In this document: positions 33,278 to 42,314 of the stretch, in pieces | Layout of the letters: every line of letters starts with the position of its first letter | Numbering within the stretch: position 1 is the first letter of the stretch | NCBI GenBank assembly: GCA_031551135.1 | Contig: JAVBOA010000019.1 | Coordinates: forward strand, 1 to 53,489 | Length of the DNA: 53,489 nt | Source: JAITVM01 sp031551135 | GTDB lineage: Bacteria; Bacillota; Clostridia; Lachnospirales; JAITVM01 | Reading direction: 5' to 3' | The notes under the pieces: model-generated | What the model was told of the DNA's origin: nothing | The model's input: the letters and a program-made list of their open reading frames with translations, nothing else | Database searches by the model: none | Translations under genes and position numbers: made by a program

Positions 33278-33715
33278 TTAATATTTAATTTCAAGTATTT
33301 CAGGGTTTTGAGCTTGGTGCTCGTGCTCAGGACCTGCATAAATACGAACTTTAGTAAGCATTTGTCTACCCAAAGAGTTTTTTGGAAGCATACCTTTGAT
33401 TGCATGTCTCAAAACGTCCGTAGGTTTTTTCTCAATCATTTCTTTTAAAGAAGTCTCTTTAAGGCTGCCAACGTATTTTGAATGTCTGTAATATTTTTTT
33501 TGTAACAATTTTTTTCCGGTTACTTTAAACTTTTCGGCATTAATAATAATAACGAAATCGCCTGTATCTAAATGCGGTGTAAAAATAGGTTTATGTTTAC
33601 CGCGCAAAATTCTAGCAACCTCTGATGCCAATCTGCCAAGAGTATGGCCTTCAGCATCTACAACATACCATTTTCTTTCGATTTCAGAAGCTTTAACGGT
33701 ATATGTTGTTCTCAT
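33278..33715 (-). CDS. rplM: 50S ribosomal protein L13
   Basis: 145 residues, full length. Typical motifs: W-Y-V-V-D-A-E-G-H-T-L-G-R-L-A-S, G-K-H-K-P, D-T-G-D-F-V-I-I-I-N-A-E-K and M-L-P-K-N-S-L-G-R-Q. First gene of rplM-rpsI, preceded by GGAGG, an L13-leader-like 5'UTR and a near-consensus promoter. Confidence 0.98.
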   Translation of the reverse strand: MRTTYTVKASEIERKWYVVDAEGHTLGRLASEVARILRGKHKPIFTPHLDTGDFVIIINAEKFKVTGKKLLQKKYYRHSKYVGSLKETSLKEMIEKKPTDVLRHAIKGMLPKNSLGRQMLTKVRIYAGPEHEHQAQNPEILEIKY

Positions 33716-33718
33716 GAC

Positions 33719-33790
33719 TTAACCTCCTTAATTCCCAAACCAATAATGTCAATCTTACCCGGGGCTAACGGATTCGAAGTGGCATTAAAA
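33719..33790 (-). promoter_or_regulatory. L13-leader-like autoregulatory 5'UTR
   Basis: The minus-strand transcript between the promoter and rplM contains CCGTTAGCCC, GGTAAGATTGACAT and GGTTTGGGAA just before AAGGAGG. I recall these conserved blocks, in this order, from the Firmicutes L13 leader, through which L13 represses its own operon. A covariance-model search would confirm it. Confidence 0.65.
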
Positions 33791-33797
33791 CAGACTA

Positions 33798-33826
33798 ATT
33801 ATAGTATAAGATTATATTTATGTCAA
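33798..33826 (-). promoter_or_regulatory. Consensus promoter of rplM-rpsI
   Basis: On minus: TTGACA (33826-33821), 17-bp spacer, TATAAT (33803-33798). A perfect match to both sigma-A hexamers, as expected for a ribosomal protein operon. Confidence 0.85.
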
Positions 33827-33908
33827 TACGGATATAATCATTTTCTGCCGACAATAGGATATTTTTTGGCAAAAAATCCGATAAATTTAAAAAGCAATTT
33901 TTTATTCC

Positions 33909-33961
33909 TTGACATATACAGTTGAACGATATATAATTAAACTATACAGTTGCAATGTATA
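33909..33961 (+). promoter_or_regulatory. Promoter and PadR-type operator
   Basis: TTGACA (33909-33914), 17 bp, TATAAT (33932-33937), perfect hexamers. TATACAGTTG occurs inside the spacer (33915) and again after the start (33943), where it extends to the near-palindrome TATACAGTTGCAATGTATA (33943-33961). These two sites are the likely targets of the PadR protein encoded next. Confidence 0.7.
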
Positions 33962-33989
33962 AAGTTATAATGTATAAGGAGGCTGTATT

Positions 33990-34319
33990 ATGAATTATAA
34001 TAAGTTGCTGCCATTGACAGAAACAACTTTTTATATAATGCTTTCGCTTATCGGTCCGTCACATGGTTATGCTATAATGCAAAATGTTGAGAATTTGAGC
34101 AATAACAAAGTGAAAATTGCGGCGGGAACGCTTTACGGAGCCTTGGAGAATCTTACAAAACAAAAGCTGATTGAGGAAGTCAAGGGAGAAGACAAACGCA
34201 GGAGAGTATATATTTTGACAGATGAAGGCAGAAATATTTTAATGCAGGAAATTGAAAGAATGACCAACCTTGTCAATATTTCGAGGGACGTTTTAAAAAA
34301 TCAGGGGGCAACATTATGA
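33990..34319 (+). CDS. PadR family transcriptional regulator
   Basis: 109 residues, a short subfamily-2-type PadR. Winged HTH with T-E-T-T-F-Y-I-M-L-S-L, G-P-S-H-G-Y-A-I-M-Q, I-A-A-G-T-L-Y-G-A-L-E-N-L and D-K-R-R-R-V-Y-I-L-T-D-E-G. Acts in the cytoplasm as a repressor, probably of its own operon through the site at 33909-33961. Overlaps the next gene by ATGA; PadR/DUF2812 pairs are common in Firmicutes. Confidence 0.93.
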   Translation: MNYNKLLPLTETTFYIMLSLIGPSHGYAIMQNVENLSNNKVKIAAGTLYGALENLTKQKLIEEVKGEDKRRRVYILTDEGRNILMQEIERMTNLVNISRDVLKNQGATL

Positions 34320-34924
34320 AAAAATTCAAAATTTTTGTGGACATGAATCAAGAAGAAGAATATTTAAATCAGATGGCCAGAAAAGGCTATTTTCTTGTAA
34401 AATATAGTTCCCTTGGCTTTTATACTTTTGCAGAAGGTCGGCCGGAGGATTTAAACTACAGAGTCGATTACAGATTTTTTTCAAAAAAATCCGATTTTGA
34501 GGAATATGTTTCGATATTTGAGGATGCCGGCTGGATTCATGTTTGGGGAAAGCCGTTTTCGGGCTCGCAATATTTTTTGCCGCAGTCAGACGAGCTTGCG
34601 GACGAAGATATTTTTTCCGACAGAGAATCAAAATCTGAAAGAAGCAGAAGACTCTCAAGGGCATGTTTTATTAATTTTGCGGTCTGTTTAGTGTATACAA
34701 TAGCCGAAATGATCATATGCAGAAATAATAATTGGTCTTTGTTTAGCATGCGAAGCTGGTATTTTACGCCGGGTATATGGTTTAAAACGGGTGCGAAATT
34801 CTGGTCTGCATTTCTTTTTGAAACGCCGTTTGTAATACTCAGGGTTTTTCCAATTTTCTTTTTTGCGCTATTGGGTCTTATTTATGCGTATTGGGCAATA
34901 AAGGCGAGAATGTTGGATTCATAA
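34316..34924 (+). CDS. DUF2812 membrane protein
   Basis: 202 residues. The N-terminal DUF2812 domain is recognisable (KKFKIFVDMNQEEEYLNQMARKGYFLVKYS ... YRVDYRFF ... Y-V-S-I-F-E-D-A-G-W-I-H-V). After a charged linker come two hydrophobic segments (about residues 113-132 and 165-195). Function unknown; the partner PadR suggests envelope-stress or drug-responsive expression. Translationally coupled to padR. Confidence 0.85.
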   Translation: MKKFKIFVDMNQEEEYLNQMARKGYFLVKYSSLGFYTFAEGRPEDLNYRVDYRFFSKKSDFEEYVSIFEDAGWIHVWGKPFSGSQYFLPQSDELADEDIFSDRESKSERSRRLSRACFINFAVCLVYTIAEMIICRNNNWSLFSMRSWYFTPGIWFKTGAKFWSAFLFETPFVILRVFPIFFFALLGLIYAYWAIKARMLDS

Positions 34925-34931
34925 AAATTAC

Positions 34932-34965
34932 GGGGCAGAGCTTTTTGTCTGCCCTGATTTTAATT
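34932..34965. terminator. Hairpin between convergent genes
   Basis: GGGCAGA (34933-34939) and TCTGCCC (34948-34954) followed on plus by TGATTTTAATTT. Ends the PadR/DUF2812 operon and lies at the end of the convergent RACo-like gene. Confidence 0.6.
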
Positions 34966-36432
34966 TGCATCTCCAAAAATCATATAATTGAAGTAATTTT
35001 CCATAAAAATGGGGTTTCCGTCGAATGCAACGGTTTTTGCAATAGATGAAGTTTTTTCGGATTTGTCAATCAGCGAATAATCTTTTAAAATCATCGCTGC
35101 GCCTGCATATGCACTGTTGCCGAGTGTTTTTGCACAATTCAATAATTCGGGCGGTATAAGTCCGATTTTGGAGGCGTTTTCGAGGTTTATATAGTTTCCG
35201 AAACCTCCGGCAATATAAAAATTCTTAATATCAGATTTTTTTACGCCTGAAATTTCAATAAGCGATTCGATTCCGGCTCTTACCGAGCCTTTCGCGAGCT
35301 GAATTTTTCGCACATCCGAAGAAGTAATTTTAATTCCGTTCTCAAATTCAAAATAATCCGCATCTATAGTAAATGCACCGGTCTCGTCAATTATTTCCAA
35401 TTCAAGCAGAACCGCAAGAGCGTCGATTATTCCGCTGCCGCAAATTCCAACCGCCTTTTTATTTCCTATCGTAGAATAATTTATTTTTCCGCCGGATATC
35501 CAAACTTTATCGATTGCGCCGTCAACGCCGTAAACACCGTGAGTAATTCCGGAGCCTTCAAAAGCCGGACCGGCGGCCGTAGAAGCGCAAAGAAGCTCGT
35601 TTTTGTGCCAAAGCGCGATTTCGCCGTTTGTTCCGATATCGACGAGTAAAGAATTTTCGCTTTTATCGCATATTCCGCTTGCGAGAATTGCGCATGTTAT
35701 ATCGGCACCGACAAATGCCGAAATACAGCGCGGCAAATAGATTTTTGCTTTTTCTGATATTGGAAAATTAAGTTCTTTGGAATCGATGAATTCACCGAAT
35801 AATCTGTCGACCTCGAAAGGCGCACACGAAAGCGGTTTTGGATTTTGCGCCGTGACCAAATAAAGCATTGCCGTATTGCCTGTAATAACAGCCCCGTCTA
35901 TTAATTCGGCTGAAATATTCGCTTTTTCGCTGAGTTCAATAAAAATTTCCGAAAGTGCGTTTCGGATACAAGCGGCAATTTCCAAAATTTCTCCGCTCAA
36001 CGATTTTTCGATTCGGCTAATGACATCAGCACCGAAACGGGTTTGTGGATTTTTCCTTGTTACCGTGGAAATAAGTCCACCTTTGTCAAAAATCGAAGCG
36101 CAAATTGTTGTAGTTCCAATATCTACCGAGACACCGAAATTCGAAAACAAAGGAGTTTCGGAAATAATACTTTCATCCGTTCCGCTTACAATATTTCCAA
36201 AATTAAGAGAATCGGGAATTTCTATATTCATATCTCTATTGATTATTGTTTGACACGCAAGCTTTTCAATTCCGTTTACGGAAATTTTGCATTTTTTACA
36301 AATGCCTTTACCGGCGCAGGGCATGTCCAAATTGTGATTATGTATACTCAAAAAATTCGAAAGTATTTCGCCTTTTTCGGCTGTATAAATTTTTTCTGTA
36401 CCGTTTTCCAAAACATTTAATTTTACTTTCAT
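34960..36432 (-). CDS. RACo-like corrinoid activation protein (2Fe-2S plus ASKHA ATPase, DUF4445)
   Basis: About 490 residues from ATG 36432 (SD GGAGG). Residues about 30-70 hold a 2Fe-2S ferredoxin motif (P-C-A-G-K-G-I-C-K-K-C, later L-A-C-Q). The remainder is the ASKHA-type ATPase (GVSVDIGTTTICASIFD; LLVDIGTNGEIALW; A-G-G-F-G-N-Y-I). Family members reactivate oxidised Co(II) corrinoid proteins of methyltransferase systems using ATP. No corrinoid protein or methyltransferase is in the window, so its partner lies elsewhere. Coupled by ATGA to the DUF2284 gene. Confidence 0.88.
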   Translation of the reverse strand: MKVKLNVLENGTEKIYTAEKGEILSNFLSIHNHNLDMPCAGKGICKKCKISVNGIEKLACQTIINRDMNIEIPDSLNFGNIVSGTDESIISETPLFSNFGVSVDIGTTTICASIFDKGGLISTVTRKNPQTRFGADVISRIEKSLSGEILEIAACIRNALSEIFIELSEKANISAELIDGAVITGNTAMLYLVTAQNPKPLSCAPFEVDRLFGEFIDSKELNFPISEKAKIYLPRCISAFVGADITCAILASGICDKSENSLLVDIGTNGEIALWHKNELLCASTAAGPAFEGSGITHGVYGVDGAIDKVWISGGKINYSTIGNKKAVGICGSGIIDALAVLLELEIIDETGAFTIDADYFEFENGIKITSSDVRKIQLAKGSVRAGIESLIEISGVKKSDIKNFYIAGGFGNYINLENASKIGLIPPELLNCAKTLGNSAYAGAAMILKDYSLIDKSEKTSSIAKTVAFDGNPIFMENYFNYMIFGDAN

Positions 36433-36974
36433 TCGTATAAAAAACCTCCGAAATAAGTTACGGTATTTTGTCCGTTTATATAGTTTAAATTGCAAAGTGC
36501 GGCGAGTTCTGATACGGCGATTCCGTATGATTCAAGTGAAGCTATGGCTTTTTCGGGGAAAGGACAGGGGATGGATTCTTTTTTACTGCAATTTTCGCAG
36601 TATTGGCAAGCTCCTGCACCCAGTTTCAGCGGATTTTCGAAATATTTTTCTGCTTCATCAAATATCAAAAAAGCAATATCATTATGTTTTTTCGCCGCCG
36701 CGAGCATTCCCTCTATATCGAATGAATCTTCAAGTTTATAAATTGTTTGGAAAATAAAAGCGTTTGTATATTTCTTTGCTTGCGCAATCATAGAATCAAT
36801 ATCGCCGACATCCGGCGGACACATCCAGCAATCTCCGTATTTTCCGCATATATTTTGCTCACACGCCGCGCGGAATTCACGGTTAAACGGAATATCGGAA
36901 ACCTTTATAAAAGCCGTATTCTCGACTCCGATTTTAGCCGCATAAGAAGTGATTTTCTCATTCAAATTATTCAT
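36429..36974 (-). CDS. DUF2284 metal-binding protein
   Basis: 181 residues. Cysteine motifs typical of DUF2284: C-E-Q-N-I-C-G-K-Y-G-D-C-W-M-C-P-P-D near residue 40 and C-Q-Y-C-E-N-C-S-K-K-E-S-I-P-C-P-F-P near residue 125, suggesting Fe-S cluster or zinc binding. Function unknown. The ATGA overlap with the RACo-like gene and common co-occurrence of these families point to a role in corrinoid or radical chemistry, which is inference. Confidence 0.85.
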   Translation of the reverse strand: MNNLNEKITSYAAKIGVENTAFIKVSDIPFNREFRAACEQNICGKYGDCWMCPPDVGDIDSMIAQAKKYTNAFIFQTIYKLEDSFDIEGMLAAAKKHNDIAFLIFDEAEKYFENPLKLGAGACQYCENCSKKESIPCPFPEKAIASLESYGIAVSELAALCNLNYINGQNTVTYFGGFLYE

Positions 36975-37025
36975 TTTATCCTGCTTTCAAAATTAAGTCT
37001 TTGGAGCAAAATCCTCAAAAAGCTC

Positions 37026-37056
37026 AACAAACCGCCAAAGGCGGTTTGTTTTTTAT
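37026..37056 (+). terminator. Strong hairpin with plus-strand T run between two minus-strand genes
   Basis: CAAACCGCC (37028-37036), loop AAA, GGCGGTTTG (37040-37048), then TTTTTTAT on plus. No plus-strand gene ends here. On minus the stem is followed by TTGAGCTTTTTG, a poorer T run, and would end nrdJ. Confidence 0.75.
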
Positions 37057-37108
37057 CTTCCTTCCTTTCAGGAAAAGAAGCGAATTCGGATTGCAAGTCC
37101 AATATTTT

Positions 37109-40045
37109 TCAACTACAACCTGTAGAACTTCCGCATTCGGTACAAACTTTGCAGGTTCCGTTTTTCACCATTTTAGTAGATTTGCAGGTCGGGCAAACTT
37201 CGCCGTAAATATAGCTGTCAGCGGAATACATTTGCTTGTCAAGGATATTTTTGTTTTCCAGCTTTTCACCTTCGACTTCCGCATAAAAATCAGGCTTAAC
37301 TTGGCAATAAGTATAATTATTCAATTCAATATCGATAATTTTTGAGATTAAATCCGAAATAGAATCTACAAATTTAATATACGGATGTCCTGTTACAAAG
37401 CCGCTTGGTTCATATTTTTGACCGCGGTACATTCTGGCGATATCCTCGGCAGGAACACCGTATTGAAGCATTTCCGAAATCATTGTGGAAAGGCTGTCCA
37501 AAAGTCCTTTAACTAAAGAACCCTGTCTGCCGCTGCTGACGTAAAGCTCGCCGATGTTGCCGTTTTCATAAAATGATGTCGTAATATAAAGTTTAAGTCC
37601 GTTTATGCAAGCTTCGTGAACTCTGGCCGTACGAATTCCGGACGGCTTCACTCTCAGCGGTTTATAAACTGTTTTTGTATTTTTGGCTTTTTCAAGCAGT
37701 TCGTTATAAGATAAATCTTCCAATTCCTTTTCTTTCCCCCCTCCGTAGCTTGTGTTCAATGGCTGGGTGGCTTTGCAGCCGTCTCTGTAAAGTGCGATTG
37801 CTTTAACACCCAATTGCCATGACAATAAATAAATATTTTTAATATCATCTTTAGTTGCTTCGTTTGGCATATTGACGGTTTTACTGATAGCGCCGGTAAC
37901 ATTCGGGGTCAAAGCGCCCATCATTTTAACATGACCTTCGGGCAAAATATATCTTTGTCCGCTTCCGCATTTATTCGCGGTATCAAAGATTGCATAATGT
38001 TCTTCTTTCAAATGCGGTGCGCCCTCGATTTTACCGTCAACCAATACTCCGTTTTCTTTTCTTAAAATATAGTCAATAATATCTTTTGTTTGCGAATCGG
38101 TGTATCCAAGCTTTTCAAGAGCAGCCGGAATACAAGGATTCACGATTTCCATAAAACTTCCGCCGACAAGTTTTTTGTAAGCAACATGGCTGAAGAACGG
38201 TTCGGAAGAAGTAGTGGCGCAGTCCATTGCAAAAGCGATTGTTCCGGTCGGCGCAAGTACGGAAACCTGTGCGTTTCTGAAACCGAATTTTTCGCCCATT
38301 TCTATAGTATTGTCCCAAATTTCACGCAAATCTTTTGAGACATCTTCAAAACCAAGGCTTTTCAAAACTTTATGGTCGATTCTAATCGGGCTGTATGTTA
38401 AGTTTTCGAATTTATAATCCGGTTTAGTAGCGCCTGCAACTCTGGCATGGTTGCGGATAACTTTGCTCATATATTTTGAATTGATATGATAAGCATCAAA
38501 AGGTCCAACTTTTTCCGCCATCATTGCAGAAGTATAATATGAGTATCCGGTCATAATGCTTGTCAAAGCGGCGGCAACAGCTCTTGCGCTGTCTGAGTCA
38601 TACGGAATAGCCATTTGCATAAAAAGCATACCGAGATTGGTCAAACCGAGACCTGTTGTTCTGAATTTATATGATTTACGTGCGATATCTTTTGTAGGAA
38701 ATTGACCCCAATGAATTGTTGATTCCAGAACCAATTGAATTAACTTAATTGCATGGAGATAAGCCGGCATATCAAATTTATTTTGCTTATAATCATAAAA
38801 TTTAACAATGTTGATACTAGCCAAATTACAAGCGGTATCATCGAGAAACATATATTCGGAGCAAGGGTTTGAAGCGTTTATACGGTTATAAGCTTCGCCT
38901 GCTTTTCCGTCTTCTCCGGCCGGACAAGTGTGCCATTCGTTTATAATGTCATCGAACTGAACGCCGGGGTCGCCGCACCGCCAAGAAGCCTGAGCGATAT
39001 TGTCCCAAATTTCGGAAACACTGACGGCTTTGTCTGCAGAAGAATCTACTCTTCCTCTGAGATTGAGTTCGGCATTCTTATCGTTAATACTGCGCATGAA
39101 TTTATTCGGAATACGCACGGAATTGTTTGCATTCTGACCGCTCACGGTTTCGTAAGCTTCTCCGTCGATACTGGATGCATAGCCCATTTTTACAAGAGCA
39201 ACAACTTTATCTTCTTCTTTTGCCTTCCAATTGATAAAATCCAAAATTTCGGGGTGATCTATATTAAGTATATTCATTTTTGCGGCTCGTCGGGTTGTAC
39301 CGCCGGATTTTATTGCGCCCGCGTTTCGGTCGGATACTTTCAGAAAGCTTAAAAGCCCCGAGGATTTTCCGCCACCCGATAAAAATTCATTTTTCGAGCG
39401 AATATTTGACCAGTTTGTACCGACTCCCGAACCGTATTTAAAAAGCAAAGTTTCTTTTATAATCTGGTCGGTGAGTGAATTTTCACCAACAAGCGAGTCT
39501 TGAACAGAGATTATAAAACAAGCCGAACCTTGAGTTCTTGTGTAAGCGTCTTGAGAAAGAACAACATCGTCGTCTTCTTCGCTGAAATAATAATGTCCCT
39601 GAGCAGGTCCGTCAATATCATACGAAAGCTTAAGCCCTGTATTAAACCATTGAGGAGAATTCGGAGCCCAAATTTGCGCAAGCAGCATATAAACAAGCTC
39701 GTCGTAAATTATTTTGGATTGTTCCTCATTAATCAGAACCTCGTCATAAAGCGCGTTTACCCAAAAAGAAACCATTCTGTGACAAAGCTGTTTCATAGAA
39801 AATTCGTAACCAAGGTCGTTTATAACACCTTTTTTACGAAAATATTTGCTGGCGATAATATCGCAGGCGCTTTGAGTATAATGCGATGGAAATTCTAAAT
39901 TTTTCATACTTGTTATGACTTCGCCCGTGCTGTGATTTACAAGCTTTACATCTGTCTTTTTCCAAGTAAATAAATCGTAGACACTTTTATTGGAGCCTTC
40001 CAGTTCTTTTGTGTAGTGCCTAAATATTTTGCTATCTAATTCCAT
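37109..40045 (-). CDS. nrdJ: Class II (adenosylcobalamin-dependent) ribonucleotide reductase
   Basis: 978 residues. The active-site cysteine is in N-P-C395-S-E, with paired cysteine S-A-C-F-I-I near residue 177. The barrel motifs G-S-G-V-G-T-N-W-S and P-T-G-T-I-A-F follow. The C-terminal tail is a zinc-ribbon-like segment (C-P-T-C-K-S-T-K ... C-K-V-C-T-E-C-G) and redox cysteines. It reduces ribonucleotides to deoxyribonucleotides under anaerobic conditions using B12. SD AGGAGG before ATG 40045. Monocistronic. No NrdR box or cobalamin riboswitch was found upstream. Confidence 0.96.
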   Translation of the reverse strand: MELDSKIFRHYTKELEGSNKSVYDLFTWKKTDVKLVNHSTGEVITSMKNLEFPSHYTQSACDIIASKYFRKKGVINDLGYEFSMKQLCHRMVSFWVNALYDEVLINEEQSKIIYDELVYMLLAQIWAPNSPQWFNTGLKLSYDIDGPAQGHYYFSEEDDDVVLSQDAYTRTQGSACFIISVQDSLVGENSLTDQIIKETLLFKYGSGVGTNWSNIRSKNEFLSGGGKSSGLLSFLKVSDRNAGAIKSGGTTRRAAKMNILNIDHPEILDFINWKAKEEDKVVALVKMGYASSIDGEAYETVSGQNANNSVRIPNKFMRSINDKNAELNLRGRVDSSADKAVSVSEIWDNIAQASWRCGDPGVQFDDIINEWHTCPAGEDGKAGEAYNRINASNPCSEYMFLDDTACNLASINIVKFYDYKQNKFDMPAYLHAIKLIQLVLESTIHWGQFPTKDIARKSYKFRTTGLGLTNLGMLFMQMAIPYDSDSARAVAAALTSIMTGYSYYTSAMMAEKVGPFDAYHINSKYMSKVIRNHARVAGATKPDYKFENLTYSPIRIDHKVLKSLGFEDVSKDLREIWDNTIEMGEKFGFRNAQVSVLAPTGTIAFAMDCATTSSEPFFSHVAYKKLVGGSFMEIVNPCIPAALEKLGYTDSQTKDIIDYILRKENGVLVDGKIEGAPHLKEEHYAIFDTANKCGSGQRYILPEGHVKMMGALTPNVTGAISKTVNMPNEATKDDIKNIYLLSWQLGVKAIALYRDGCKATQPLNTSYGGGKEKELEDLSYNELLEKAKNTKTVYKPLRVKPSGIRTARVHEACINGLKLYITTSFYENGNIGELYVSSGRQGSLVKGLLDSLSTMISEMLQYGVPAEDIARMYRGQKYEPSGFVTGHPYIKFVDSISDLISKIIDIELNNYTYCQVKPDFYAEVEGEKLENKNILDKQMYSADSYIYGEVCPTCKSTKMVKNGTCKVCTECGSSTGCS

Positions 40046-40475
40046 AAAGGAGCCTCCTAGATTATTATAGCAGTATAATAAAGTATAACTTATAATTATT
40101 ACAATTGATTTATCTTTTGATTATAAAACATATAAAATATATTAACAGAAAAATTCTTTTAACACAATTTTTTTAGCACTCATAGGATAAAAAGTGATTT
40201 TTGCTTAAGTTTTTGCCGCTTCCGGCAGATACTTGCGGCTTTGAAATCAAAAAATTTATGTGGTTTTATTCGGCCGCCGCAATGTAATTATTATTTCCAT
40301 TTTGATAAAATAGTATAAAATAAATCCGCACTTGAATATAGTATACTAAAAATTGTCGAAATATCTTATATTTGCTATATAAAAAATAATTTGATATATT
40401 TGTATAAATTTATTATAATATAGAAAGAATTAATTCTTTTTGCTGAAAATATTTGTTTTATGCTGTAATTAACTG
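40046..40475. other. Non-coding region upstream of nrdJ
   Basis: About 430 bp without a gene. It includes a repeat remnant (40289-40318), several TATAAT-like sequences near the nrdJ start on minus, and the GC-richer stretch GCCGCTTCCGGCAGATACTTGCGGC at about 40215-40240 with short inverted pieces. I see no recognised riboswitch. Confidence 0.4.
40289..40318. repeat. Minimal derivative of the palindromic repeat
   Basis: TATTTCCATTTTGATAA directly joined to AAATAGTATA: the two terminal portions of the element with the centre deleted. Confidence 0.5.
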
Positions 40476-40588
40476 ATACTATTTTCATTTTGATAAGTAG
40501 AAAAAAATTTTTCACAGCGGAGCGTTTCACGCATGCTTCAGGCGTGAAATGAAATATTTTTTTCTATCCTTAATAATGAAAATAGTAT
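40476..40588. repeat. Palindromic repeat, full copy 6 (113 bp)
   Basis: ATACTATTTTCATTTTGATAA ... AATGAAAATAGTAT. Inner stem (read in the orientation of copy 1) TTTCACGC/GCGTGAAA, as in copy 3. Reverse orientation to copies 1-4. Confidence 0.85.
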
Positions 40589-41490
40589 GAAATTTGGTTT
40601 TGTGGGAATTCAGTTTAATTGTTATTGATATAGCTCAATTTGCATATATAGGGATTGTTTTCGGATGCCGCACTTTTTAAAAAGACGGTTTATTTTCAGC
40701 TTAAAGGAAAAACTTAACTTAATTACTTTATCAAATTGAAAATACAATTTGGGAAAGTATACCTAATTATTTTGATAATTAAACTTTTTTTAAAGAATTT
40801 GCTTTATTATCAAGTTTAATTGCCGATGTGTTAAAAAAAATGATATTTATTTTTCCTAGGCGGCTTTTCGGGGCCGAGTGCGTAAGGAAAATATATCATC
40901 AAAGACGATTAAAAAAAATAATATCTATACTGCGGTATTATCTTTTGCACGGGCGGTCGTGTATATTTTAGAAAACCGCTGCAAGCAAAGCTTTTTTAGT
41001 GGATGTGGTATGTATTATTTTGTTAAATTGCGAAAAATTAGGTAGGGCATTTATTTTAGAAACGAAAAAAATAGGCAGATTACATTCATGTTCGTATTAA
41101 GTATACAATGTTCAAATTGCTTTTTCGTTTACATAATAATGCCAAGGTTAAGAAATTTTAATTGGGGGAGAAGGATAATCATATAACTATACTTATTAAT
41201 CACAAAAATCCATTCTTCAGCTGATTGGAATTATTCGGGTTTTTTTAAAAATGCTTTCGGCTCGAGTGTTTTTATCGGCACAGTTTTCGCAGATTTTCCC
41301 AACACAAATTTTTATATAAAATAATATCACTTTAAATTAAAACCGAAACTAAGCTCATACTATTTTCATTTCAAAATGAAAATAGTATCAAGCGGCAATT
41401 CCTTGAAACAGCGATATTTTTTGTGGAAAATATTTTATACATAATAAAATTTTATACGCAAAAACTATTCACGACAAAATCTTAAAGGGG
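40589..41490. other. 0.9-kb non-coding region
   Basis: No credible coding frame on either strand. It contains an SD-like AATTGGGGGAGAAGG at 41160-41175 with no good frame behind it, several short GC-richer patches, and the 32-bp terminal-repeat derivative at 41357-41388. It may hold decayed genes or an untranslated RNA; I cannot assign it. Confidence 0.4.
41357..41388. repeat. Solo terminal inverted repeats of the palindromic element
   Basis: ATACTATTTTCATTT (41357-41371), CA, AAATGAAAATAGTAT (41374-41388): both complete ends with the whole 80-bp interior removed. Confidence 0.8.
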
Positions 41491-41497
41491 ATTGCTG

Positions 41498-42079
41498 ATG
41501 ATTAAAATTGGGATTGTTGGGAACGAATCTTCTGTTTATATAGAAAGAATAGTCTTTACTTTGTTGTCATTAACAAATTTAAAAGTGATTACCGTTTCGG
41601 CGGAGGATTATATTGAAAAAAAATCGGCGCTTTTGTCAGAAGATGCCGTAATTATCGTAAATATAAATTCTGTCGGAATAAATATTGTCGAAAAATTTAA
41701 TATTTTGATATTAAATGCCGAAAACAACTATATATATCAAAATCAAATAGTTTCTTTACAGGATTCGGTTGACTATTTGATTTTAGATGCCGATCAATTG
41801 GAGGTTATAAACCATTTTGATTCGGTTAGGGCTAATTTAATTACTTGCGGGTTTAACCAAAAAGCGTGCATCACAACTTCAAGTATCATCAGCTCGGAAT
41901 ACGAAACGATTTTAGTATGTATTCAAAGAGCATTTAGGTCGATAAATAATAAGTACATTGATCAGCAAGAATTTTCTGTTGATATTATGCCTTTTGGGGA
42001 CAATAATATTTTTAATATTTTGTCGGCGATAGCCTGTGTATTGATTTGTGGTGTAAAAATTGAAAGCATATCAGAATAA
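41498..42079 (+). CDS. Conserved-looking protein of unknown function
   Basis: 193 residues from ATG 41498, seven bases after AAAGGGG. It opens with a beta strand and glycine turn (IKIGIVGNESSVY) like a Rossmann or P-loop start, but without a full Walker motif. Later it has C-G-F-N-Q-K-A-C-I-T-T-S-S-I-I and V-C-I-Q-R-A-F-R-S-I-N, followed by Q-E-F. I have the impression that this block recurs in clostridial hypothetical proteins, but I cannot name the family. No signal peptide. Upstream of the SSB-like gene by 235 nt. Confidence 0.65.
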   Translation: MIKIGIVGNESSVYIERIVFTLLSLTNLKVITVSAEDYIEKKSALLSEDAVIIVNINSVGINIVEKFNILILNAENNYIYQNQIVSLQDSVDYLILDADQLEVINHFDSVRANLITCGFNQKACITTSSIISSEYETILVCIQRAFRSINNKYIDQQEFSVDIMPFGDNNIFNILSAIACVLICGVKIESISE

Positions 42080-42314
42080 AGTTAGATCGATGAATTTAGG
42101 AATTAAAGAAAGCGACGCTCAAAAATATTAGGCTCATTTATTATTTAGAATTTATCGATATAATTACAGGTACATTTAAATATTTTAATTCGAATATTTG
42201 GTTCTAAATCTTTATTATTAGAATAAAAATATATAAGATTTAAATGTTAAAAAAGCTCATAGCAGGTTTTGAATTACGCATGATAATTATAGCTTAGAGA
42301 GGAGAATTGTTTGG

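Noticed and set aside
40046..40475. Cobalamin riboswitch or NrdR boxes upstream of nrdJ
   Set aside because: I looked for the B12-box core and for NrdR-box-like 16-mers on the minus strand and found no acceptable match.
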